From the NCBI RefSeq assembly GCF_001909055.1, contig NZ_LVWI01000055.1:1-61896 (forward strand): a DNA stretch of 61,896 nt, given 5' to 3'. The stretch comes from Paenibacillus helianthi (GTDB lineage Bacteria > Bacillota > Bacilli > Paenibacillales > Paenibacillaceae). How positions within the stretch are numbered: the first letter of the stretch is position 1; the number at the start of each line of letters is the position of its first letter. A model generated the notes under the pieces. The model ran no database searches, was not told the origin of the DNA, and was given only the letters and a program-made list of their open reading frames with translations. A program made the translations under genes and the position numbers. Shown here piece after piece: positions 41,580 to 50,407 of the stretch.

Positions 41580-42648
41580 ACTCAAAAAAATATTTGCGAC
41601 AGACAGCTACATTGTTCCTTTAGTCGCAATCGTGATGGGCTTCCTGGTTGGGGCTGTAGTTATGCTGATCGGCGGATACGATCCTATAGCCGCATACTCA
41701 GCGCTGTTCAAACGTGTATTTGGCAGTCCTTATGACTTTGGTGAGGCCATCCGCGAAATGACACCACTGATGTTCACAGGACTTGCAGTAGCCTTCGCCT
41801 TCCGTTCGGGGATGTTCAATATCGGTGCGGACGGACAAGTGCTTATTGGAATGACAGCAGCTTCTGTTGTTGGCATTAAGCTAGCCGGAACCTTGCCGAA
41901 TTTCTTGCTGGTTCCGCTAGCAGTTATCATTGCTGGAGTCTGTGGCGGTCTTTGGGCAGGCATTGCCGGATATCTCAAGGCAAAACGCGGAATCAACGAA
42001 GTTATTACAACAATTATGTTGAACTGGATTGCACTGTTCCTGTCCAACTATATTGTCAGAACATTCTTGCTGCTTCAGGGGCAAAACCGTTCTGAGGATA
42101 TTCCGGCCTCGCTGTCCATGACATTTCTAAACTCAATGTTTGATAATGCACGGATTCACTGGGGGACTGCAATCGCACTTGCAGCAGCAGTGTTCTTCTA
42201 TGTCTATCTGTGGAAAACCAAACAGGGATACGAAATGCGCGCCGTCGGCTTGAATCCGCATGCTGCAGAATACGCAGGTATGAATGTTGGCCGCAATGTC
42301 ATCAAGGCCATGTTCATCAGCGGTGTTTTTGCCGGTCTGGCAGGTGCAGGAGAAGTGCTTGGTGTATTCCATTATCAATCTGTATTTGCGGCTTCTCCAG
42401 GTTATGGTTTTGACGGTATTGCCGTTGCGCTGCTTGGTCTGACCCATCCACTCGGAGTGATTTTGGCTGCTATTCTCTACGGTAGTTTGACTTATGGATC
42501 TGCAGGTATGAGCTTTGGAGCGGATGTTCCTCCTGAACTCATCCGAATCGTAATCGGTTCAATTATTTTCTTCATTGCGGCACAAGGAATTGTGCGCTGG
42601 GTGCTTAAACCGTTCTACTTCAAGCGCAAGAAAGAGAAGGTGTTATAG
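41572..42648 (+). CDS. nupP: Nucleoside ABC transporter permease
   Basis: The 358-residue permease has about nine helices with the BPD_transp_2 text FTGLAVAFAFRSGMFNIGADGQVLIG (about residues 63-88) and GINEVITTIMLNWIALFLSNYIV. The coupling region EMRAVGLNPHAAEYAGMNVGR lies in a cytoplasmic loop. It overlaps nupO by 8 bases and abuts nupQ directly. Partner of NupQ in purine nucleoside uptake. Confidence 0.92.
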   Translation: MYRLKKIFATDSYIVPLVAIVMGFLVGAVVMLIGGYDPIAAYSALFKRVFGSPYDFGEAIREMTPLMFTGLAVAFAFRSGMFNIGADGQVLIGMTAASVVGIKLAGTLPNFLLVPLAVIIAGVCGGLWAGIAGYLKAKRGINEVITTIMLNWIALFLSNYIVRTFLLLQGQNRSEDIPASLSMTFLNSMFDNARIHWGTAIALAAAVFFYVYLWKTKQGYEMRAVGLNPHAAEYAGMNVGRNVIKAMFISGVFAGLAGAGEVLGVFHYQSVFAASPGYGFDGIAVALLGLTHPLGVILAAILYGSLTYGSAGMSFGADVPPELIRIVIGSIIFFIAAQGIVRWVLKPFYFKRKKEKVL

Positions 42649-43599
42649 ATGGAAGTATTAGGCCAATTGCTCAATACAACGCTCGTTTTTTCCACAGCGC
42701 TGATTTTTGCCGCCCTCGGTGGCATCTTCTCTGAACGCTCCGGTGTCGTGAACATTGGACTTGAAGGCTTGATGATGTTTGGTGCCTTTGCTGCAGCTGT
42801 AGGCGGATATTATGCACAGGATGCAGGTATGGGTGAATGGGCTCCATGGGTCGGTGTAATCTGTGCTATGGTGGTCGGGGTGCTTGGTTCACTTATTCAT
42901 GCGGTAGCATCGATTACGTTCAAGGCAGATCAGACGATCAGTGGTACAGTTATAAACTTTCTGGCTGCCGGGAGTACGCTTTATGTAGTTAAACTGATTT
43001 TTGAAGGAGCTGGCGAAACACCGTTGCTGGACGGATTTAGTAAAGTGCCTATCCCTGGGCTCTCCAAAATTCCGGTTATTGGTGAAGGGATTTTTAATTC
43101 CTATCCGACGACTTATCTTGCGATAATCCTGGTTATTGTCATTTATTTTGTGCTCTTCAAGACTCCATTTGGCCTCCGCCTCCGTGCAGTCGGTGAACAC
43201 CCAAGTGCGGCGGATACGCTTGGTGTCAACGTAAACCGTATGAGATATATCGGCGTAATGCTGAGCGGGCTCTTGGCTGGTATTGGCGGGGCCACCATCA
43301 CACTTACGACAACAGGCACCTTTGCGCACAACACGGTTTCCGGTCAGGGCTTTATCGCCATTGCGGCGATGATTTTTGGGAAATGGAATCCACTTGGCGC
43401 GTTCGGCGCTGCCGTATTCTTCGGGTTCTCTCAAGCAATCCGCAACTATGTGCAATTGTTCGAGTGGTCTAAGGATATCCCGCAGGAATTTATCTTCATG
43501 ATTCCTTATGTGTTAACGATTATTGTTCTAGTCAGTGCTGTTGGCCGTTCTTCGGCTCCGAAGGCATTGGGTGAACCTTACGACCCTAGCAAACGTTAA
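42649..43599 (+). CDS. nupQ: Nucleoside ABC transporter permease
   Basis: The 316-residue permease has TLVFSTALIFAALGGIFSERSGVVNIGLEGLMMFGAFAAA at its start, the BPD_transp_2 signature, and the coupling loop RLRAVGEHPSAADTLGVNVNRMR. It starts immediately after the nupP stop. A terminator follows. Confidence 0.92.
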   Translation: MEVLGQLLNTTLVFSTALIFAALGGIFSERSGVVNIGLEGLMMFGAFAAAVGGYYAQDAGMGEWAPWVGVICAMVVGVLGSLIHAVASITFKADQTISGTVINFLAAGSTLYVVKLIFEGAGETPLLDGFSKVPIPGLSKIPVIGEGIFNSYPTTYLAIILVIVIYFVLFKTPFGLRLRAVGEHPSAADTLGVNVNRMRYIGVMLSGLLAGIGGATITLTTTGTFAHNTVSGQGFIAIAAMIFGKWNPLGAFGAAVFFGFSQAIRNYVQLFEWSKDIPQEFIFMIPYVLTIIVLVSAVGRSSAPKALGEPYDPSKR

Positions 43600-43628
43600 T
43601 TTTGATGCAGTGTTTGCTGTATTGATCA

Positions 43629-43668
43629 AAAAACGCATTTCCGGTATGATCGGGAATGCGTTTTTTTT
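43629..43668 (+). terminator. Terminator of the nup operon
   Basis: AAAAACGCATTTCC pairs with GGGAATGCGTTTTT; eight T follow the stem. Confidence 0.85.
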
Positions 43669-43749
43669 GTTGAAATTCCACGAAAAGCCGGCAGGGACAG
43701 GTGTACAGGCGAAGCACGCTAGACTCGAATAGACTGTTGTGAAGAAAAC

Positions 43750-43865
43750 AAGTTTTGTTCGAAGCCAATCAGGAAGCCTATGCTTACAAAACTTGAGTTT
43801 ATGCTTTCGAAGTTAGTTTGTACAAAGTGAACTCTGGAAGCCTATGCTTACAAACTTTTAGGAGG
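43750..43865 (+). promoter_or_regulatory. Repeated 5' leader element, copy B (two tandem hairpin units)
   Basis: Unit 1: AAGTTTTGT (43750-43758) pairs perfectly with ACAAAACTT (43786-43794). Unit 2: AAGTTAGTTTGT (43810-43821) pairs with ACAAACTTTT (43850-43859), next to AGGAGG (43860-43865). Both units end their loop with GGAAGCCTATGCTT. In unit 2 the T run and the A run are both one base shorter than in copies A and C, a matched change. Confidence 0.65.
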
Positions 43866-43871
43866 GATAAT

Positions 43872-44216
43872 ATGGCACAGCCGGTTACAAAGAGACAGGT
43901 GATGAAGCTGGTAGGCAAAAATATTGTCGCAGTGAAAAAGGATGGCACGAAAGTAACGGGCAAGCTGCTCCGAGTTTCAGGCAGTCGTCTGGTACTACAA
44001 CGGATCACCGGTAAAAAAGTGCAAACCAAGGCCTTGATTCCACTGGTGCTGTTTGATTTGCTGGCCATCGGTACAGCACCCTACGCTTATGGCGGAGGTT
44101 ATGGTTATGGTGGTGGAGTTCCGGGGCCTTACGGCGGACCTGGAGCCGGACCTTATGGCGGATACGGACCTGGCTACGGACCTGGTTACGGCGTCCCGCC
44201 GATTGGTTTCTTTTAA
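43872..44216 (+). CDS. Small Sm-like domain protein with Gly/Pro/Tyr-rich tail
   Basis: The 114-residue protein has an N-terminal part (about residues 8-65) VMKLVGKNIVAVKKDGTKVTGKLLRVSGSRLVL whose strand pattern (G-K-x-V-x-V, DGT, G-x-L, V-S-G-S-x-L-V-L) resembles the LSm/Hfq small beta-barrel. The tail (about 75-114) is GYGGG/GPYGG repeats ending PPIGFF. Such tails occur in spore-coat and phase-separating RNA-binding proteins. ATG 43872 follows AGGAGGG. Preceded by the repeated leader. Its stop overlaps the convergent acetyltransferase stop. The Sm-like reading is a pattern guess. Confidence 0.65.
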   Translation: MAQPVTKRQVMKLVGKNIVAVKKDGTKVTGKLLRVSGSRLVLQRITGKKVQTKALIPLVLFDLLAIGTAPYAYGGGYGYGGGVPGPYGGPGAGPYGGYGPGYGPGYGVPPIGFF

Positions 44217-44674
44217 GCTCTGATCCTGCCAGCTAAAGGTTTTTCGAACTCGTAGCAGAAGTTTTGCGGCTGATAACGGGCTACGCTGTAGCCCAATTTT
44301 TGATAAAAGGAAATGCCCGGCACATTGCCGATGTCCACAGAAACTTTGGCCCTCTGGCACCCACGTGATAGTGCAAACCGTTCTGCTCTATCCATGAGCA
44401 TATTCCCCCAACGTTTGCGTCTCGCGGCAGGGGCTATAGCCAGCATGTCGATATAGAGCAAGTCTCCATGCAGCATGAAATGAACGAAGCCCAGCGGATT
44501 ACTTTCGTAATCTGGACAAGCGACAAGGGTAACCCCTTGACCCAGACGCCGGGGCAGATCTTTTCGGACCTGGTTGATTACCGTCTGCGGAAGATGCGAT
44601 AATGGAACCAGCTGTTTCTCAATCAAGTCAAGAATGACAGTATCATCCTGCTTGGGTCTGCGGTAACGAATCAT
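44213..44674 (-). CDS. GNAT family N-acetyltransferase
   Basis: The 153-residue protein has IDMLAIAPAARRKRWGNMLMDRAERFALSRG (acetyl-CoA loop R-R-K-R-W-G-N, about residues 78-108) and VPGISFYQKLGYSVARYQPQ near the end, the usual GNAT layout. The third loop position is Trp rather than the common Gly/Ala. Substrate unknown. AAGGGGG precedes the ATG. Ends 4 bases into the convergent gene. Confidence 0.82.
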   Translation of the reverse strand: MIRYRRPKQDDTVILDLIEKQLVPLSHLPQTVINQVRKDLPRRLGQGVTLVACPDYESNPLGFVHFMLHGDLLYIDMLAIAPAARRKRWGNMLMDRAERFALSRGCQRAKVSVDIGNVPGISFYQKLGYSVARYQPQNFCYEFEKPLAGRIRA

Positions 44675-44779
44675 AAAGCGCCCCCTTCACGCATTGTCGT
44701 ACATCATATGCCCAGAGGGGTGTGGGCGTTCCGGCAAGAATAGAACAACGATTTATGACGATTGCAGAAAAGATGGGTA

Positions 44780-44808
44780 TTGACTAACCGTGTGAGGAAT
44801 CATATAAT
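44780..44808 (+). promoter_or_regulatory. Promoter of the ilv-leu T-box operon
   Basis: TTGACT (44780-44785), 17 bases and TATAAT (44803-44808), about 20-40 bases before the T-box stem I. Confidence 0.85.
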
Positions 44809-44825
44809 GTGTCTAAACATTTAAC

Positions 44826-45178
44826 GAACATACATGCATCGGCAATGATGAGGACGAAGTTTTAAGGGCTCTTTTGCTCAGAGAGTGAGAGGAATTGCTG
44901 CAACCTCCACCAGAATCCCTTATATACGAGCTCACCTCGGAGCTGTTTCCCTGAAAGGTCTATCGGCAAGAGTGGTGGAATTATTAGGGGGAATCGTTTG
45001 GTCCGCGTTAGGGACTTCAGGTTACAGAGATTTGGGCCCTGCCTACATCGATGGATTTTTGTATCCTGATAAGGTGTTGCATCGTGAGATGCAATGCAAA
45101 CATGGGTGGTACCACGGAAGATCAACCTTTCGTCCCTCACGCGCTGTCTTCTGCGCGTGGGTGGCGAAAGGTTTTTTT
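44826..45178 (+). promoter_or_regulatory. T-box riboswitch, leucine specifier
   Basis: The leader contains the conserved T-box core TGGGTGGTACCAC (45103-45115), stem I with AGAGAG...GGAATTGCTG, and a probable specifier CTC (Leu) at 44931-44933 in GAGCTCACCTCGG. The terminator is AACCTTTCG...CACGCGC pairing with GCGCGTG...CGAAAGGTT followed by T7 (45124-45178). Uncharged tRNA-Leu should stabilise the antiterminator and turn on ilvB-ilvN-ilvC-leuA. The specifier call is by position, not by full folding. Confidence 0.9.
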
Positions 45179-45260
45179 GTTGCCAGGAACATTATCGGCC
45201 GTATATAGGACGTTCTGTCATTTGCATAATGAATGTTAACTATCGAAGGGAGGAATACTG

Positions 45261-47009
45261 ATGAGCGCGCAAATACCGGAAGTACAGTCTATAGAGCAGT
45301 TACGTGAGAAATGGAAAAATCCCGAGGTGATTACGGGTTCCGAAGTGCTGCTGCGCAGTCTTGTATTGGAAGGGGTAGATACCGTATTCGGATATCCGGG
45401 CGGTGCCGTATTGTACATCTACGATGCTCTTCATGGCTTCACCGATTTCAACCATATCCTGACACGGCATGAGCAAGGCGCGATTCACGCGGCTGACGGC
45501 TATGCCAGAGCCAGCGGTAAGGCGGGTGTGTGCATAGCAACCTCGGGACCAGGAGCAACCAATCTGGTAACAGGTATTGCCACCGCATTTATGGACTCCG
45601 TTCCACTGGTAGTAATCACAGGTAATGTCTTTTCCAGCCTGATTGGAACGGACGCTTTTCAGGAAGCCGATATTACAGGCATAACCATGCCGATTACAAA
45701 ACACAGCTATTTGGTACGTGATGTTGAGGATCTTCCGCGTATCATTCATGAAGCATTCCATATCGCAAACACCGGCCGCAAAGGTCCGGTACTGATTGAT
45801 ATTCCGAAGGATGTGTCGGCTGCCAAAACTCTGTTTGCTCCGGCCAAACAGCAGGGCGTCAATCTTCGCGGCTACAATCCGCGCACGGTTCCGAACAAGC
45901 TTCAATTAGATAAGCTGGTCCGCGCAATTTCATCTGCAGAACGTCCAATCATCATTGCCGGCGGCGGTGTCATATACTCCGGGGCTCATGAGGCCATGTA
46001 CGAATTCGTAAAGCGGACAGAAATTCCAATCACCACAACATTGCTGGGTCTGGGCTGTTACCCGAGTGCAGAAGAGCTGTGGATGGGAATGCCGGGTATG
46101 CATGGTACTTACACGGCTAACAATGCCATTCAGCAATGCGATCTGCTGATTAATATCGGTGCCCGGTTCGATGACCGTGTGACCGGCAAGCTGGACGGTT
46201 TCGCACCAAAAGCGAAAATTGTTCATATCGACATTGATCCGGCTGAAATCGGTAAAAATGTATCGCCAGATATTCCGATTGTTGGTGATGTGAAGACGGT
46301 ACTGGAAATGCTGATTCCTGAAGTAAGCCGTGCCACCAATGCCGATGCCTGGAGAACGCAGATTGCCCAGTGGAAGCTGGATTATCCGCTCCGCTACAAC
46401 GATTCCGATACTGAGCTCAAACCTCAGTGGGTCATCGAGATGATCAATGACACCACTAAAGGTGAAGCCATTGTAACTACAGACGTAGGTCAGCATCAGA
46501 TGTGGGCAGCTCAGTATTACAAGTTCAATCATCCGCGTTCATGGATCACTTCCGGTGGACTTGGAACGATGGGATTCGGATTTCCGTCGGCAATCGGAGC
46601 ACAAATGGCATATCCGGAACGGCTGGTAGTCTCCATTAACGGAGACGGCGGCATGCAAATGTGTTCACAGGAGCTTGCGATCTGTGCGATCAATAAGATT
46701 CCGGTTAAAATTGTAGTGATCAACAACCAGGTTCTGGGGATGGTCCGCCAGTGGCAGAACCTCATCTATGAGAAGCGGTACAGCTATACCGACCTTGCAG
46801 GCAGCCCGGATTTTGTAAAACTGGCTGAAGCATACGGGGTAAAAGGATTACGGGCAACAAACAAGGAAGAAGCAGCCACTGCGTGGAAAGAAGCACTCGA
46901 AACGCCGGGACCCGTTCTGGTAGAATTCGTTGTTCCCAAAGACGAGAATGTCTACCCGATGGTAACTCAAGGGTCAACCATCGATCAAATGCTGATGGGG
47001 GATGAATGA
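45261..47009 (+). CDS. ilvB: Acetolactate synthase large subunit
   Basis: The 582-residue ThDP enzyme joins two pyruvates (valine/leucine branch) or pyruvate and 2-oxobutyrate (isoleucine). It shows the catalytic Glu in TRHEQGAIHAADGYARASG (about residues 68-86), the FAD-binding middle domain with NIGARFDDRVTGK (about 295-307) and the ThDP/Mg site INGDGGMQMCSQEL...VVINNQ (about 458-492). GGGAGGAA precedes the ATG. First gene after the T-box; its stop overlaps ilvN by 4 bases. Confidence 0.96.
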   Translation: MSAQIPEVQSIEQLREKWKNPEVITGSEVLLRSLVLEGVDTVFGYPGGAVLYIYDALHGFTDFNHILTRHEQGAIHAADGYARASGKAGVCIATSGPGATNLVTGIATAFMDSVPLVVITGNVFSSLIGTDAFQEADITGITMPITKHSYLVRDVEDLPRIIHEAFHIANTGRKGPVLIDIPKDVSAAKTLFAPAKQQGVNLRGYNPRTVPNKLQLDKLVRAISSAERPIIIAGGGVIYSGAHEAMYEFVKRTEIPITTTLLGLGCYPSAEELWMGMPGMHGTYTANNAIQQCDLLINIGARFDDRVTGKLDGFAPKAKIVHIDIDPAEIGKNVSPDIPIVGDVKTVLEMLIPEVSRATNADAWRTQIAQWKLDYPLRYNDSDTELKPQWVIEMINDTTKGEAIVTTDVGQHQMWAAQYYKFNHPRSWITSGGLGTMGFGFPSAIGAQMAYPERLVVSINGDGGMQMCSQELAICAINKIPVKIVVINNQVLGMVRQWQNLIYEKRYSYTDLAGSPDFVKLAEAYGVKGLRATNKEEAATAWKEALETPGPVLVEFVVPKDENVYPMVTQGSTIDQMLMGDE

Positions 47010-47494
47010 CAGTGATGAAACATACGATTGCTGTGCTTGTGAATGACCAGCCGGGTGTGCTGCAGCGGGTGTCAGGCCTGTTCGGCCGCCGTGGCTTCAA
47101 TATTGAGAGCATCACCGTCGGGCAATCCGAAGAAGTAGGCCTGTCCCGGATGGTGATTGTAACACTGGGTGACCAGCACACTCTTGAGCAGATCGAGAAG
47201 CAGCTCTACAAGCTAATTGATGTAATCAAGGTAGTGGATCTGGGCTCTAAACCAATGGTAGCCCGCGAGCTCGCGTTGATCAAAGTCAAAGCGGAACCGG
47301 CTGAACGTCCGGAAATCATGGGTGTTGTTGAGACTTTCCGCGCTTCTGTGGTGGATATTGGTACAACCAGCCTGCTCGTACAGGTAGTTGGAGATACCCA
47401 GAAGATTGATGCAATGATTGAGCTGCTCAAGCCTTATGGCATCAAAGAGCTGTCCCGCACAGGAGTTACGGCAATGATTCGGGGCAATGCCTGA
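47006..47494 (+). CDS. ilvN: Acetolactate synthase small (regulatory) subunit
   Basis: The 162-residue protein has an N-terminal ACT domain (TIAVLVNDQPGVLQRVSGLFGRRGFNIESITVG, about residues 6-38) that binds valine for feedback control, and the usual C-terminal ALS_ss domain (EIMGVVETFRASVVDIG). ATGA overlap with the ilvB stop; ATG 47015 three codons later is an alternative start. Confidence 0.94.
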   Translation: MTVMKHTIAVLVNDQPGVLQRVSGLFGRRGFNIESITVGQSEEVGLSRMVIVTLGDQHTLEQIEKQLYKLIDVIKVVDLGSKPMVARELALIKVKAEPAERPEIMGVVETFRASVVDIGTTSLLVQVVGDTQKIDAMIELLKPYGIKELSRTGVTAMIRGNA

Positions 47495-47572
47495 TCGTTA
47501 TATTTCACAGCTTTAACGGATTACTGCTTGTTTGCATTAATTTGATAAGATAAGGGCAAGGCAATTCCCGCG

Positions 47573-47642
47573 AAAGAGCGGGGGCTTGAAGAGCAGCCTA
47601 TCCAACCCTAAGGAATGAAGGCTCTTGAAGCACCCGCTCTTT
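47573..47642 (+). repeat. 22-bp imperfect inverted repeat between ilvN and ilvC
   Basis: 47573-47594 (AAAGAGCGGGGGCTTGAAGA...) pairs with 47621-47642 with only two mismatches, around a 26-base loop. No T run follows directly and ilvC is co-directional, so it is likely an RNA stability or processing structure rather than a terminator. Confidence 0.7.
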
Positions 47643-47676
47643 ACGATGGGTCCCAAATTAAAGGAGGATATTGACA

Positions 47677-48669
47677 ATGGCAGTGACAACGTACTATGAA
47701 CAGGATGCAGAACTTAGTGTACTAAAAGGGAAGACAATTGCAGTAATCGGGTACGGCAGCCAAGGGCATGCCCAGGCACAGAACCTGCGTGACAGTGGTC
47801 TTCAGGTTGTCATCGGCCTGCGCGAAGGCAAATCGTTCGAAACCGCCAAAAATGACGGCTTTGAAGTATTGCCGGTAGCTGAAGCAGTATCCCGTGCAGA
47901 TGTTGTACAAATTCTTATGCCGGATGAAACACAGGCATCCGTATATAAAAATGAAATCGAACCAAACCTCAAAAACGGTGCGGCTCTGATGTTCTCCCAC
48001 GGCTTCAACGTGCATTTTGGCCAAATTGTAGCTCCTAAGGATGCGGATGTCCTGCTGGTGGCTCCAAAATCCCCGGGTCACATGGTTCGCCGTACTTATG
48101 TTGAAGGCTTCGGCGTTCCCGGCCTGATTGCAATTGAACAGGATGCAACCGGCAATGCTCAGGCTATCGGCTTGGCTTATGCCAAAGGCATCGGCTGTAC
48201 ACGTGCAGGGGTTATCGAAACTTCGTTCCGTGAAGAAACCGAAACCGACTTGTTCGGCGAGCAGGCCGTTCTGTGCGGTGGCGTATCCGCGTTGATCAAA
48301 GCAGGGTTCGAGACACTTACCGAAGCAGGCTATGCTCCTGAAATGGCGTACTTCGAATGTCTGCATGAAATGAAGCTGATCGTTGACCTTGTATATGAAG
48401 GCGGACTTGCAACCATGCGCGATTCCATCAGTAACACTGCCGAGTACGGTGATTATGTAACAGGTCCTCGCATCATTACAGATGAAACCAAAAAAGCGAT
48501 GAAAGAAGTGCTCAGCGATATCCAACAGGGTAAATTCGCCCGTGACTTTATTCTTGAAAATCAATCCGGCCGTGCCTTCCTGACAGCCACCCGCCGCAAC
48601 GAAGCTGCTCATCCGGTAGAAGTAGTCGGCAGCCAGCTGCGTGAAATGATGCACTGGATTAAGAAATAG
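47677..48669 (+). CDS. ilvC: Ketol-acid reductoisomerase
   Basis: The 330-residue class I (short) enzyme isomerises and reduces acetolactate or acetohydroxybutyrate with NADPH. The cofactor fold is IAVIGYGSQGHAQAQNLRDSGLQVVIGLREG (about residues 19-49); the active-site helices show ETDLFGEQAVLCGG (about 190-203) and the domain ends SQLREMMHWIKK. ATG 47677 is chosen since AAAGGAGG lies 8-9 bases upstream; an in-frame TTG six bases earlier is too close. Confidence 0.96.
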   Translation: MAVTTYYEQDAELSVLKGKTIAVIGYGSQGHAQAQNLRDSGLQVVIGLREGKSFETAKNDGFEVLPVAEAVSRADVVQILMPDETQASVYKNEIEPNLKNGAALMFSHGFNVHFGQIVAPKDADVLLVAPKSPGHMVRRTYVEGFGVPGLIAIEQDATGNAQAIGLAYAKGIGCTRAGVIETSFREETETDLFGEQAVLCGGVSALIKAGFETLTEAGYAPEMAYFECLHEMKLIVDLVYEGGLATMRDSISNTAEYGDYVTGPRIITDETKKAMKEVLSDIQQGKFARDFILENQSGRAFLTATRRNEAAHPVEVVGSQLREMMHWIKK

Positions 48670-48709
48670 TCTCATATACTTCAAACGAAGAACGTAATAT
48701 AGTGTGATT

Positions 48710-48747
48710 CTCAGATGCGGCCGTGTTTTTTGCGGGCCGCATTTGAG
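48710..48747 (+). repeat. Hairpin between ilvC and leuA
   Basis: CTCAGATGCGGCC (48710-48722) and GGCCGCATTTGAG (48735-48747) form a 13-bp stem with one G-T pair. The T run lies in the loop, not after the stem, so it is not a standard terminator. Confidence 0.65.
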
Positions 48748-48783
48748 GGTTTAAGCACAATCTTTTTCAGGAGGTGCTCAGCT

Positions 48784-50325
48784 TTGCGGAAAATATATGT
48801 GTTCGATACGACGTTGCGTGACGGCGAGCAGTCGCCGGGCGTCAATCTCAATACACGTGAAAAGGTAGAGATTGCGTACCAGCTGGAGAAGCTGGGGATT
48901 GACCGGATGGAGGCAGGATTTCCTGCAGCGTCACCCGGAGACCTGGCCGCGGTAAACGCAGTAGCGCGAGCCGTGAAGAATGTAACTTTGATTGGCCTCT
49001 CCCGTTCCAGAGAGAGCGATATTGATGCAGTTAAAGAAGCGCTTCAGGGAGCGCAGGACCCCTGCATTCATCTTTTCCTGGCGACGTCACCGATTCACCG
49101 GCAGCATAAACTCCGAATGGAAAAGGCACAGGTTCTGGAGACTGCACGTGCTGCCATCCGTTATGCCAAGAAATATTTCTCCAAGCTGGAATTCTCACTG
49201 GAGGATGCCGGCCGCACTGAACGTGACTTCATGGCTGAAATGGTGGCGATGGCGATTCGTGAAGGTGCGAATGTGGTCAATATTCCCGATACTGTCGGTT
49301 ATCTGAACCCCTCGGAATATGGTGCAATCTTCAAGTTTCTTAAGGACACTGTACCGGATATTGAAAAAGTTCAGCTTAGCGCCCATTGTCATAATGATTT
49401 GGGAATGGCTACAGCGAATACGCTGGCTGCGATTCAGAACGGTGCTGATCAGATCGAAGGTACCATCAACGGCATTGGCGAACGCGCCGGGAATACAGCT
49501 ATTGAAGAGGTAGCGCTGGCGCTGGAGACACGCAGTGAGTTTTTTGATGCCAAGACATCGCTTGTACTTTCTGAGATCGCCCGTACCAGCCGTCTGGTCA
49601 GCAAGCTGACAGGCATGGTTGTTCCAGGCAACAAGGCGATTGTCGGTGCTAATGCCTTCGCCCATGAATCCGGGATTCACCAGGACGGCATGCTGAAGGA
49701 GAAAACCACTTACGAAATCATGACACCTGAAACCATCGGGCTCAAAGAGAGCAAGCTGGTGCTGGGCAAACATTCCGGCCGCCATGCATTCCGCGAAAAG
49801 CTCAGTGATCTGGGCTATGAGCTCTTGGAGGAAGAACTGAATACTGCGTTTGCCAAATTTAAGGATCTGGCAGATAAGAAGAAGGAAGTATCCGATGAGG
49901 ACATTCTGGCGCTGCTGGAAGAAAAGCTGACCGATACTCCGGAAGTTTTTAGTCTGCAGACGATTTATGTCACTTATGGCAATGAGGCCACTCCTGAAGC
50001 CAAGGTAATCATTAACGGGCCAGACCCGCAACCGATTGTTGCGGTTGCTGAAGGCAACGGGTCAGTAGATGCGATCTATAATGCCATTGATCAGGCGACA
50101 GGGGAGGAAGTTACGCTTGGTGACTACTCCATTAAGGCCGTAAGCCGGGGCAAGGACGCGCAGGGTGAGGTGCACGTGGTGTTGTCACAGGGAGAGGTTG
50201 CCGCGCAGGGCCGAGGACTCAGCACAGATATTCTGGAGGCGAGCGCCCGTGCGTATCTGGATGCGCTCAACAAGCTGCTGGAGAAACGTAAGACGTATAC
50301 ACAGCGTGATCATGCGCAGTTGTAA
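48784..50325 (+). CDS. leuA: 2-isopropylmalate synthase
   Basis: The 513-residue enzyme condenses acetyl-CoA with 2-oxoisovalerate, the first leucine-specific step. It shows FDTTLRDGEQSPGVNL (about residues 6-21, metal and catalysis), LSAHCHNDLGMATANTLAAI (about 198-217), GNTAIEEVALAL, and the C-terminal regulatory LeuA dimer domain. TTG 48784 is taken since AGGAGGTG lies 7 bases upstream and the homologous text starts at once. leuB, leuC and leuD do not follow; they must lie elsewhere. Confidence 0.95.
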   Translation: MRKIYVFDTTLRDGEQSPGVNLNTREKVEIAYQLEKLGIDRMEAGFPAASPGDLAAVNAVARAVKNVTLIGLSRSRESDIDAVKEALQGAQDPCIHLFLATSPIHRQHKLRMEKAQVLETARAAIRYAKKYFSKLEFSLEDAGRTERDFMAEMVAMAIREGANVVNIPDTVGYLNPSEYGAIFKFLKDTVPDIEKVQLSAHCHNDLGMATANTLAAIQNGADQIEGTINGIGERAGNTAIEEVALALETRSEFFDAKTSLVLSEIARTSRLVSKLTGMVVPGNKAIVGANAFAHESGIHQDGMLKEKTTYEIMTPETIGLKESKLVLGKHSGRHAFREKLSDLGYELLEEELNTAFAKFKDLADKKKEVSDEDILALLEEKLTDTPEVFSLQTIYVTYGNEATPEAKVIINGPDPQPIVAVAEGNGSVDAIYNAIDQATGEEVTLGDYSIKAVSRGKDAQGEVHVVLSQGEVAAQGRGLSTDILEASARAYLDALNKLLEKRKTYTQRDHAQL

Positions 50326-50357
50326 CCCATAAGACTTTTTATTTAGTGTAATTTTTG

Positions 50358-50407
50358 AAGCCATTCCTTCAGTAGAGTCCTCTCTGCTGACCGGATGGCT
50401 TTTTTTG
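50358..50407 (+). terminator. Terminator of the ilv-leu operon
   Basis: AAGCCATTCC and GGATGGCTTT with inner CAG/CTG pairs, followed by seven T. Confidence 0.8.
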
